DNA of 64,000 nucleotides from Acidovorax sp. FHTAMBA. Its GTDB lineage: Bacteria > Pseudomonadota > Gammaproteobacteria > Burkholderiales > Burkholderiaceae_C. The notes under the pieces are model-generated. The model saw only the letters and a program-made list of their open reading frames with translations, did no database searches and was not told where the DNA came from. The DNA lies in contig NZ_CP152407.1 in the NCBI RefSeq assembly GCF_038958875.1, positions 2,859,501 through 2,923,500 on the forward strand, read 5' to 3'. How positions within the stretch are numbered: position 1 is the stretch's first letter; every line of letters starts with the position of its first letter. This document shows, one piece after another, positions 1 to 7,699 of the stretch. Position numbers and translations under genes: made by a program.

Positions 1-2
1 CG

Positions 3-2189
3 GTGAACAACGTACGCCAGACGCTGATCGAGGGGGCCATCCTCACGGTGCTGATCGTCTTTTTGTTCCTGAACTCCTGGCGCTCCACCGTGATCACGGG
101 GCTGACGCTGCCGATTGCGCTGATCGGCACGTTCCTGTTCATGAACATGTTCGGCTTCACCATCAACATGATCACGCTGATGGCGCTGAGCCTGTGTGTG
201 GGGCTGCTGATCGACGATGCCATCGTGGTGCGCGAGAACATCGTGCGCCATGTGCAGATGGGCAAAGGCGCCTACGCCGCCGCCATGGACGGCACGCAGG
301 AGATTGGCCTGGCGGTGCTGGCCACCACGCTGTCCATCGTGGCGGTGTTCATGCCCATCGGCTTCATGGGCGGCATCATCGGCAAGTTTTTCCACGAGTT
401 TGGCATCACCATCGTCGCGGCGGTGATGATCTCGATGTTTGTGAGCTTCACGCTCGACCCCATGCTGTCGAGCATCTGGCACGACCCGAGCATCCACGCC
501 CACGGCCAGAAGACCGTGCCCGTCACCTTCTACGACAAGACCATTGGCCGCGTCACGGGCTGGTTCGACCGCGCCACGGATGCGCTGGCCGAGGGCTACC
601 AGCACATCCTGCGCTGGTCTCTGGTGCACAAGCTGAGCACCATGGCCATTGCGCTGGCCATTTTTGTGCTGAGCATCTTCATGGTGCCGCTGCTGGGGAC
701 GGAGTTTGTGCCCAAGGCGGACTTTTCGGAAACCTCGCTCAACTTCTACACGCCCGTGGGCTCGTCGCTCGAAGCCACCGAGGCCAAGGCCAAACAGGTC
801 GAAGGCATCCTGCGCGAGATGCCCGAGGTGCGCTACACGCTCGCCACCATCAACACCGGCAGCGCCCAGGGCAAGATCTACGCCAATATCTACGTGCGCC
901 TGGTGGACCGCAAGGACCGCAGCCGCAGCGTGGACCAGATGTCCGACGTGCTGCGCGAACGCCTCAAGACCGTGCCCGGCATCACCGTCACCCACGTGGG
1001 GCTGCTGGATGCAGTGGGCGGCCAGAAGCAGGTGGAGTTTTCGCTGCAGGGCCCCGACCTGCAGGAGCTCGAGCGCCTTACAAAGATCGTCACCGAGAAG
1101 ATCCGCGACATCCCCGGCCTGGTGGACTTGGACACCAGCGCCAAGCCTGACAAGCCCGTGATCGCGCTGGAAATCAAACGCGATGCGGCCTTCGATCTGG
1201 GGCTGTCGGTGGCGCCCATGGCCGCATCGCTGCGCACCCTGGTGGCGGGCACCACCGTGGGCAACTGGCGTGCGCCCGACGACCAGACCTACGACGTGAA
1301 TGTGCGTCTGGCGCCCGAGGCGCGCACCCAGCCGGCCGACCTGGAGCGCCTGCCCTTTGCGCTGACCGCTGCCGACGGCAGCACACGCATCGTGCGCCTG
1401 AACCAGGTCGCCAGCGTGACCGAGTCCACCGGTGCCAACCAGATCAACCGGCGCGACCTGACGCGCGAAGTGGCGGTGAACGCCAATGTCGCGCAGCGCT
1501 CTGCGGGCGAGGTATCGGCAGACATCAAGACGGCGCTGGATACCGTGGCTTTCCCGCCCGGCTACCGCTACCAATTTGGCGGCTCCACCAAGAACATGGC
1601 CGAATCGTTTGGCTATGCCATTTCGGCGCTGGTCATGGCCATCATCTTCATCTACATGATCCTGGCCAGCCAGTTCAAGAGCTTCTTGCAGCCGCTGGCG
1701 CTCATGACATCGCTTCCGCTCACGCTGATTGGCGTGGTGCTGGCGCTTCTGATGTTCCGCTCCACGCTGTCCATGTTCTCGATCATCGGCGTGGTGATGC
1801 TGATGGGCCTGGTCACCAAGAACGCCATCTTGCTGGTGGACTTTGCCATCCGCGCCCGCGAAGAGCACCCGGATGACCAGGGCCGCCTCGTGCCTGGCCT
1901 GCCCCGTGCCGACGCCCTGCTGCTGGCCGCCCGGGTGCGGCTGCGCCCCATTCTCATGACCACGCTGGCCATGATTTTCGGCATGGTGCCGCTGGCATTC
2001 GCGTTGTCGGAAGGGTCCGAGCAGCGCGCGCCCATGGGCCAGGCGGTGATCGGCGGGGTGATCACCTCGTCGCTGCTGACCCTGGTGGTGGTGCCGGTGG
2101 TGTACTGCTACATGGACGACCTGGCCCAGTGGGCGCTACGCAAGATGGGACGCGCCCCGGCAGCGCCTAAAATCGAAGGTTTGTCCTGA
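3..2189 (+). CDS. RND efflux transporter permease, C-terminal part (5' end outside window)
   Basis: This is an inner-membrane proton-driven pump of the AcrB/MexB superfamily, cut by the window edge. The 728 residues seen begin inside the first transmembrane domain, so roughly the first third of a usual ~1030-residue permease is missing and the GTG at position 3 is probably not the true start. The paired aspartates of the proton relay are visible (LLIDDAIVV, Asp71-Asp72 of the visible part). So are the second periplasmic loop (about 230-530), the second membrane domain (about 535-715) and the relay lysine in VTKNAILLVDF near residue 605. The TolC-type gene at 3421 on the same strand is a plausible outer-membrane partner. 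The family is certain; whether the substrate is drug or metal cannot be told here. Confidence 0.95.
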   Translation: MNNVRQTLIEGAILTVLIVFLFLNSWRSTVITGLTLPIALIGTFLFMNMFGFTINMITLMALSLCVGLLIDDAIVVRENIVRHVQMGKGAYAAAMDGTQEIGLAVLATTLSIVAVFMPIGFMGGIIGKFFHEFGITIVAAVMISMFVSFTLDPMLSSIWHDPSIHAHGQKTVPVTFYDKTIGRVTGWFDRATDALAEGYQHILRWSLVHKLSTMAIALAIFVLSIFMVPLLGTEFVPKADFSETSLNFYTPVGSSLEATEAKAKQVEGILREMPEVRYTLATINTGSAQGKIYANIYVRLVDRKDRSRSVDQMSDVLRERLKTVPGITVTHVGLLDAVGGQKQVEFSLQGPDLQELERLTKIVTEKIRDIPGLVDLDTSAKPDKPVIALEIKRDAAFDLGLSVAPMAASLRTLVAGTTVGNWRAPDDQTYDVNVRLAPEARTQPADLERLPFALTAADGSTRIVRLNQVASVTESTGANQINRRDLTREVAVNANVAQRSAGEVSADIKTALDTVAFPPGYRYQFGGSTKNMAESFGYAISALVMAIIFIYMILASQFKSFLQPLALMTSLPLTLIGVVLALLMFRSTLSMFSIIGVVMLMGLVTKNAILLVDFAIRAREEHPDDQGRLVPGLPRADALLLAARVRLRPILMTTLAMIFGMVPLAFALSEGSEQRAPMGQAVIGGVITSSLLTLVVVPVVYCYMDDLAQWALRKMGRAPAAPKIEGLS

Positions 2190-2228
2190 TCGCCCCGATC
2201 GGCCCTGCACCTGCCCCACGGAGAAACC

Positions 2229-2942
2229 ATGAACCTGCCCCTGAACTCGCTTGCCAACATCAACGATCCGGTTGCCCAGGCGCGCTACAACATGATCGAG
2301 CAGCAGATCCGTCCCTGGAACGTTCTGGACGCGGATGTGCTGGACCTGCTGGCGGTGGTGCGCCGCGAGGATTTTGTCCCTCCGGCCTACCGCAGCATGG
2401 CGTTCATGGACATTGAAATCCCCCTGCTCGGCAACGACGCCGAAGAGGCCGTGCGGCTGGGCCTGAGCATGCTGCAGCCGCGCGTCGAAGCGCGCATCCT
2501 GCAAGACCTGCAGATCCAGCCGACAGACCGTGTCCTGGAGATTGGCGCAGGTTCGGGCTACATGGCAGCCCTGCTGGCCGCCCGCGCCGAGCGTGTGGTG
2601 TCGCTCGAAATCCACCCCGACCTGGCCGAAATGGCCCGCGAGAACCTGCGCGACGCGGGCGTGCACAACGCCGATGTGCGCCTGAACGACGGCGCCCGTG
2701 ATGCCATTCCCGACGGCCCGTTCGATGTGATCGTGCTGAGCGGCTCGGTGGCCGAAGTGCCGACCGCCCTGCTTGCGCTGCTGCGCGACGGTGGCCGCCT
2801 GGGTGCCATCGTGGGCGGCGAGCCCGTGATGCGCTTCACCCTGACCCGCCGCACCGGCGACCGCTTTGAGACCACTTCCCCGTGGGACACCATCGCGCCG
2901 CGGCTGATGAACTTCCCCGAGCCTTCCGGCTTCACATTCTGA
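2229..2942 (+). CDS. PIMT-family (protein-L-isoaspartate O-methyltransferase-like) SAM methyltransferase
   Basis: The 237-residue protein has the SAM-binding Rossmann motif VLEIGAGSGY near residue 101, the acidic end of strand 2 (VVSLEIHPDLAE) and the motif FDVIVLSGSV, which place it in the PCMT family. Repair of isoaspartyl residues in damaged proteins is the family role. However, the usual substrate-side signature around Gly-Tyr-Gly-Gln-Thr-Ile-Ser is not present: the corresponding stretch reads IPLLGNDAEEAVRLGLSML. The substrate may therefore differ. It starts 40 bases after the efflux permease and is followed 28 bases later by a rhodanese and then tolC, so all are probably transcribed together. 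An AcrB-associated role is inference only. Confidence 0.8.
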   Translation: MNLPLNSLANINDPVAQARYNMIEQQIRPWNVLDADVLDLLAVVRREDFVPPAYRSMAFMDIEIPLLGNDAEEAVRLGLSMLQPRVEARILQDLQIQPTDRVLEIGAGSGYMAALLAARAERVVSLEIHPDLAEMARENLRDAGVHNADVRLNDGARDAIPDGPFDVIVLSGSVAEVPTALLALLRDGGRLGAIVGGEPVMRFTLTRRTGDRFETTSPWDTIAPRLMNFPEPSGFTF

Positions 2943-2970
2943 GTCTGGTTCCGCCCCTTCGGAGTTTTGC

Positions 2971-3324
2971 ATGATCGATCACGTCCGCCCCGCACAGTTG
3001 TTGGCCTGGTTTGCCGCCGCATCCGACGGCAGCCAGCCCCTGGTGCTGGACGTGCGCGAACCCTGGGAGCTGCAGACCGCCAGCGTGCGCCCCGACGGCT
3101 TTGAGCTGGTGGCCATCCCAATGGGCGAGCTCACTGCGCGGCTGGCCGAGCTGGAGCCCGCCCGCCAGGCCCAGCGCCCCATCGCCTGCCTGTGCCACCA
3201 CGGCGCCCGCAGCCTGCGGGTGGCCGGGTTCCTGCAGCACCACGGGTTTGAGACAGTGGCCAATATCTCGGGCGGCATCGATGCCTGGTCGCAGGAAAGC
3301 GACCCCGCTGTGCCGCGCTATTGA
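2971..3324 (+). CDS. Single-domain rhodanese-like sulfurtransferase
   Basis: The 117-residue protein is one rhodanese domain with no signal peptide, so it should be cytoplasmic. It shows the opening VLDVREPWEL, the active-site loop ACLCHHGARS (catalytic Cys near residue 75) and the closing ANISGGIDAW helix start. Such proteins carry a persulfide on the cysteine and pass sulfur to acceptors such as cyanide or thiols; the physiological acceptor is unknown. It lies between the PIMT-like gene and tolC on the same strand, with a purine-rich ribosome site (TTCGGAG) just before the ATG. Confidence 0.88.
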   Translation: MIDHVRPAQLLAWFAAASDGSQPLVLDVREPWELQTASVRPDGFELVAIPMGELTARLAELEPARQAQRPIACLCHHGARSLRVAGFLQHHGFETVANISGGIDAWSQESDPAVPRY

Positions 3325-3420
3325 AGCGCAGCCATTCGCCGCCCCTGACCACGCCGCTCACCTCGCGCTCACCACCCGTTTGGCCCCCATTCGATCCGCA
3401 GACTCTTCCGAAGGACCTCC

Positions 3421-4755
3421 ATGACCCCGCATCGGCCCCTTTCCCTGTCCCTTCTGTCGCTGGCGCTTGGCGCCGCGCTGTGCGCTCCGGCGCATGCCCA
3501 GAGCCTGCTGGAACTGGTGGAATCGGCCCGCACCTATGACACCACCTGGCAGTCCGCCCGCGCCCAGCTCGATGCCGCAGCGCGCCGCGCGGACCAGGCC
3601 CGCGCGGGCCTCTTGCCCAGTGCCGGGCTCACGGCCGGGCTCAGCCGCGCCAATGTGGAGCTGAGCCGCCCACCGGTGGAGAACACCGGTACCCAGCAGA
3701 CCGTGGGCGTGCAGGCATCGCAGCCCCTGTTCCGCCCGGCCAACCGTATCGGCTTCGAGCAGGGCCAGCGCGGCATCGATGTGGCCCAGGCCCAGCTGGA
3801 CGCCGCCACACAAGACCTGCTGGTGCGCGTGAGCCAGGCCTACTTTGACGTGCTGGCGGCCCAGGACACCCTGGCCTTCGTGCGCGCACAGAAGGTGGCG
3901 GTGTCCGAGCAGCTGTCGTTCGCCAAGCGCAACTTCGAGGTGGGCACCACCACTGTCACCGACTCGCGTGAAGCCCAGGCCCGCTACGACCTGGTGATTG
4001 CCCAGGAGATCGCCGCCGAGAACGACCTGCGCGTCAAGCGCCTGGCGCTCGATCAGCTGGTGGGCATCAGCGGCGCCGACCCCCGCCCCCTTGCGCTGCC
4101 CGTGCCATTGCCCACGGTACAGCCCGACAACGTCACCACCTGGGTGGACACTGCGCGCGACCAGCAACCCGGCGTGCGCCAGGCCGCGATCGCGCTCGAC
4201 ATTGCCCGGCTGGAAACGAAGAAGGCCGAAACCGGCCACCTGCCCACGGTGGATCTGCAGGTGGGCTACAACGTCACGCGCAATCCCAACGGCACGGTGC
4301 AGTCGCCCGGGCTGAACAGCCGCACCAACAGCGCGAGCGTGGGCGTGGCGCTCAACCTTCCCCTGTTTGCGGGCTTTGCGGTGCAAAACCGCGTCAAGGA
4401 AACGCTGGCGCTCGAAGAAAAAGCCGCCGCCGACCTCGAAACCACCCGCCGCAACGTGGCCCAGGCCACCCGCGCCGCGTTCTTTGGTGTGCAGTCGGGG
4501 CTGGGCCAGGTGAAGGCGCTTGAAGCCGCCGAGGCCTCCAGCCAGAGTGCGCTGGATGCCAACAAGCTCGGCTACCAGGTGGGTGTGCGCATCAACATTG
4601 ACGTGCTCAACGCGCAAAGCCAGCTCTTTCAGACCAAGCGCGATCTGGCCCAGGCCCGCTACAACGTGCTGCTGGGCACGCTCAAGCTGCGCCAGGCCGC
4701 GGGCACGCTCACTCAGCAGGACATCGAGGCGATCAACGCCCTGCTGGCAAAATAA
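3421..4755 (+). CDS. tolC: TolC family outer membrane efflux protein
   Basis: The protein has 444 residues, usual for TolC. A Sec signal peptide ends at APAHAQ (about residue 26). The rest shows the two-fold repeated alpha-barrel organisation: coiled helical segments around 30-215 and 235-440, with the recurring pattern Q-A-R-Y-D/N-x-x (QARYDLVIAQ, QARYNVLLGT) that marks the equivalent helices of both halves. It forms the trimeric channel through outer membrane and periplasm for type I secretion and RND pumps. The RND permease ending at 2189 is on the same strand, so a joint role in export is likely. A palindromic repeat follows within a few bases of the stop. Confidence 0.92.
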   Translation: MTPHRPLSLSLLSLALGAALCAPAHAQSLLELVESARTYDTTWQSARAQLDAAARRADQARAGLLPSAGLTAGLSRANVELSRPPVENTGTQQTVGVQASQPLFRPANRIGFEQGQRGIDVAQAQLDAATQDLLVRVSQAYFDVLAAQDTLAFVRAQKVAVSEQLSFAKRNFEVGTTTVTDSREAQARYDLVIAQEIAAENDLRVKRLALDQLVGISGADPRPLALPVPLPTVQPDNVTTWVDTARDQQPGVRQAAIALDIARLETKKAETGHLPTVDLQVGYNVTRNPNGTVQSPGLNSRTNSASVGVALNLPLFAGFAVQNRVKETLALEEKAAADLETTRRNVAQATRAAFFGVQSGLGQVKALEAAEASSQSALDANKLGYQVGVRINIDVLNAQSQLFQTKRDLAQARYNVLLGTLKLRQAAGTLTQQDIEAINALLAK

Positions 4756-4756
4756 G

Positions 4757-4820
4757 CATCAAATGAGGCTCTAGCGCTTGATGGATAAGCGCTAGCAGCT
4801 ATCAATTTGGTAGTTTTCTG
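4757..4820 (+). repeat. Palindromic repeat copy 1 (between tolC and waaA)
   Basis: Core CTAGCGCTT-gatggat-AAGCGCTAG followed by CAGCTATCAA, read on the plus strand. It lies in the convergent gap and runs into waaA: the last residues of WaaA (AENYQIDSC) and its stop codon are read from the reverse of this copy. Confidence 0.85.
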
Positions 4821-6153
4821 CCGATGCCAGCAAGCTCGCTACCGCAGCGGCGGTAGCGCTGGCGGCGCCCCGGTGGGCGGCCGCAAAGCGCAGCGTCACA
4901 TCGCGCACGGCGGCATGGCGCCCTGGGTCGCGGGCCAGTGCGCACGCCGCCGCCACGCCAGCGGCCATGTCACCCACCCGCTGCGCGGCCCCCGCCGCAC
5001 AGGCCCGCTCGGCCGCTTCGGCAAAGTTGAAGGTGTGCAGGCCCAGCACCACGGGGCAGCCGCACGCCGCCGCCTCGATCAGGTTCTGGCCCCCCAGCGG
5101 GGCAAAGCTGCCACCCAGCAAGGCCACATCCGCCAGGCCGTAGTACAGCGCCATTTCGCCCAGCGAATCGCCCAGCCAGACATCGGCAGGTTCTGGCCCG
5201 GCCGCCCAGAGGCTGCGGCAAGATACGCTGAGCCCAGCGCGCTCTAGCAGCTGCCGAACCTCGTCAAACCGTTGCGGGTGGCGCGGCACGACGAGCCACT
5301 GCACCGGGTTCGCTTCACTATTGATAGCTGCCAGCGCTTGTCCATCAAGAGCCGAGGCCATTTTTTGCTTGATATTTTCAAGCCACATCGTCTCTTCACC
5401 CTCGCGGCTGCTGGCCAGCAGGACCACCGGGCGGCCGGTGCTGGCGCGCCAGGCGCGGCCATGGGCCAGCTGGGCGGCGTCGGGCACCACATCGAACTTG
5501 AGGTTGCCCAACACGCCGTGCACCGGGGCGCCGATGGCGCGCAGGCGCGCGGCATCGTCCTCGGTCTGCGCCCAGACGGCCGCCAGGCCCGCATAGGCGG
5601 GCCGCGCCAGCCAATGCAGGCGCTGAGACTTGCGCAATGATTTTTCGTTGAAGCGCGCGTTGGCCAGCACCAGCGGCACACCGCGCTGTCGGCAGCCCGC
5701 CACCAGGTTGGGCCAGACCTCCGTCTCCATGAGGATGCCGATCACCGGGTGAAACTTGCTTAAAAACCGGGCCACGGCACCCGGGGTATCCCACGGCAGC
5801 CACACCTGCACGTCGCCCGGCTGCAGCAGCTTCTCGCCCTCGGCCCGCCCCGTGGCCGTACCGTGCGTGAGCAAGAGGCGCATGCCCGGGAACTGTGCGC
5901 GCAGCGCGGCCAGCAAGATGGCTGCTGCCCGCGTTTCACCCAGCGACACCGCGTGCACCCACACGAAACCGCCCAGCGGGTCGCTGACGCTGGGTGAGAC
6001 CAGGCTGTCAATCGGGGGCGGATAGCGGCCAAACCGCTCCCCCACTGCCTGGCCATAGCCGGGCTCAGCCACGGCACGGCGGCGCAGCTTGCGGCGCAGC
6101 AAGGGCTGCGCGCACCAGGTCACCACGCTATACAGGGCGCGTGCAGCGTTCAT
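4792..6153 (-). CDS. waaA: 3-deoxy-D-manno-octulosonic acid (Kdo) transferase
   Basis: This is the GT30 family enzyme that moves Kdo from CMP-Kdo to lipid A at the inner face of the cytoplasmic membrane. The N-terminal membrane-anchor stretch, the catalytic motif VHAVSLGETRAA (Glu73) and the GSFAPLGGQNLIEAAACGCPVVLG segment near 345-370 that binds the CMP moiety are all present. At 453 residues it is longer than usual. The extra length sits at about residues 255-281 (MWLENIKQKMASALDG...), which is an in-frame copy of the palindromic repeat found elsewhere in the window (5314-5380). The C-terminus is also read from a repeat. The gene is followed on the same strand by no other gene; phosphomannomutase lies just upstream at 6179. 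Confidence 0.93.
   Translation of the reverse strand: MNAARALYSVVTWCAQPLLRRKLRRRAVAEPGYGQAVGERFGRYPPPIDSLVSPSVSDPLGGFVWVHAVSLGETRAAAILLAALRAQFPGMRLLLTHGTATGRAEGEKLLQPGDVQVWLPWDTPGAVARFLSKFHPVIGILMETEVWPNLVAGCRQRGVPLVLANARFNEKSLRKSQRLHWLARPAYAGLAAVWAQTEDDAARLRAIGAPVHGVLGNLKFDVVPDAAQLAHGRAWRASTGRPVVLLASSREGEETMWLENIKQKMASALDGQALAAINSEANPVQWLVVPRHPQRFDEVRQLLERAGLSVSCRSLWAAGPEPADVWLGDSLGEMALYYGLADVALLGGSFAPLGGQNLIEAAACGCPVVLGLHTFNFAEAAERACAAGAAQRVGDMAAGVAAACALARDPGRHAAVRDVTLRFAAAHRGAASATAAAVASLLASAENYQIDSC
5314..5380 (-). repeat. Palindromic repeat copy 2, translated inside waaA
   Basis: On the coding (minus) strand it reads ATGGCCTCGGCTCTTGATGG, then ACAAGCGCTGGCAGCTATCA. It matches the intergenic copies and is read in frame as the segment ending GQALAAINSEAN, between the Rossmann strand VVLLASSREGEE and the conserved VVPRHPQRFDEV of WaaA. 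Confidence 0.85.
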
Positions 6154-6178
6154 GGGAAAGGTTCAGCCTGCGCGCGCG

Positions 6179-7567
6179 TCAGTGGCTTGCCGCGCCCACC
6201 TGCGCATCGGGCTTGACCCGGTGCAGCAGGGCCAGCATGGCCGCTTCGATACGGGCCAGGGCCTCGGGGGTGTGGCCTTCAAAACGCAGCACCAGCACCG
6301 GCGTGGTGTTGCTGGCGCGGATCAGGCCAAAGCCATCGGGCCAGTCCACGCGCAGGCCGTCAATGGTGCTGATGGCGGCAGGCGCGGCAAAGGTCTCCGC
6401 GGCCAGGGCCTGCAATTCAGCCGTGAGGCGATGTGGTTCGCCCTCGGCGCAGGCCACGTTCAGCTCGGGGGTGGAGTGGCTGGTGGGCAGCGCATTGAGC
6501 ACCGCGCTCGGGTCGGCGCTTTTGCTCAAGATCTCCAGCAGGCGGCAGCCGGCATACGTACCGTCGTCAAAGCCGTACCACCGTTCCTTGAAAAAGATGT
6601 GGCCGCTCATCTCGCCGCCCAGCGGGGAGTTTGTCTCCTTCATGCGCGCCTTGATGAGCGAGTGGCCGGTCTTGAACATCACCGGCACGCCGCCCGCGGC
6701 CGCAATGGCAGGCGCCAGGCGCTGGGTGCACTTCACGTCGAAGATGATTTCGCCGCCGGGCACGCGCGAGAGCACGTCTTGCGCAAACAGCATCATCTGG
6801 CGGTCGGGGAAGATGTTGGTGCCTTCCTTGGTCACGATGCCCAGGCGGTCGCCGTCGCCGTCAAACGCCAGGCCCAGCTCGGCGTCGCTGGCCTTCAGGG
6901 CCTCGATCAAATCACGCAGGTTCTCGGGCTTGCTCGGGTCGGGGTGGTGGTTGGGGAAGTTGCCGTCCACCTCGGAGAACAGCTCGATCACCTCGCAGCC
7001 CAGGGCGCGGAAGATGTCCGGCGCCGAGGCACCGGCAATGCCGTTGCCGCAGTCCACCACGATCTTGATCGGGCGGGCCAGTTTCACATCGCCCACGATG
7101 CGTTCGCGGTACGCGGGCAGCACGTCCACAGGGCGCACCGAGCCGCCGGGCAGCAGCTGCCAGGTTTCCTGCTCCATGGTGCGGCGAAGCTGCTGGATTT
7201 CTTCGCCATAAATGGCGCGGCCGTTCAGCACCATCTTGAAGCCGTTGTAGTCCCTGGGGTTGTGGCTGCCCGTGACCTGAATACCGCTGGCACACAGCGT
7301 GCTGGCTGCAAAGTACAGCAGCGGCGTCGTCACCAGGCCCACATCGATCACCTCCATGCCAGCCTCCACCAGCCCCTGGATCAGCGCACCCGAGATGGCC
7401 GGGCCTGACAGGCGCCCATCGCGCCCCACTGCCACGGTGGTCTGGCCTTCGGCGCGGGCTGCCGTGCCAAAGGCCCGGCCCAGGCCCAGGGCCACTTCTT
7501 CGTTCAGCGTGGACGGCACAATGCCGCGGATATCGTAGGCTTTGAAAATGGCGGGGGTGGGCTGCAC
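6179..7567 (-). CDS. Phosphomannomutase/phosphoglucomutase
   Basis: The enzyme interconverts hexose 6- and 1-phosphates (mannose or glucose) for surface polysaccharide and LPS sugar nucleotides. The 462-residue length is normal for AlgC/ManB-type enzymes. Seen motifs are FKAYDIRG at the N-terminus, the phosphoserine loop VTGSHNPRDYNG (Ser101), the metal loop AFDGDGDRLG, the sugar-binding GGEMSGHIFF loop and the phosphate-binding RASNTTPVLVLRFE near the end. The start is the GTG at 7567 (VQPTPAIFKAYDIRG); the open frame continues much further upstream, but that part is antisense to the AlkA gene. Just downstream lies waaA on the same strand, which fits an envelope-polysaccharide role. Confidence 0.93.
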   Translation of the reverse strand: MQPTPAIFKAYDIRGIVPSTLNEEVALGLGRAFGTAARAEGQTTVAVGRDGRLSGPAISGALIQGLVEAGMEVIDVGLVTTPLLYFAASTLCASGIQVTGSHNPRDYNGFKMVLNGRAIYGEEIQQLRRTMEQETWQLLPGGSVRPVDVLPAYRERIVGDVKLARPIKIVVDCGNGIAGASAPDIFRALGCEVIELFSEVDGNFPNHHPDPSKPENLRDLIEALKASDAELGLAFDGDGDRLGIVTKEGTNIFPDRQMMLFAQDVLSRVPGGEIIFDVKCTQRLAPAIAAAGGVPVMFKTGHSLIKARMKETNSPLGGEMSGHIFFKERWYGFDDGTYAGCRLLEILSKSADPSAVLNALPTSHSTPELNVACAEGEPHRLTAELQALAAETFAAPAAISTIDGLRVDWPDGFGLIRASNTTPVLVLRFEGHTPEALARIEAAMLALLHRVKPDAQVGAASH

Positions 7568-7699
7568 GCAGGGGGCCTTTCGCGATGGGTTGACACGGTC
7601 TTGAAGTCCGCAGCATTGTAGGCGTGGCACTTTGGCCGCCGCTGGGCACATGTCCGAAAACGGCCAGTGCACGGCCGCCGGCCTCCTATCATTGGGCGC

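Noticed and set aside
3358..4617. A long minus-strand open frame opposite tolC.
   Set aside because: His/Gly/Gln-rich wording typical of antisense GC-rich DNA; tolC on the plus strand has a signal peptide and TolC repeats.
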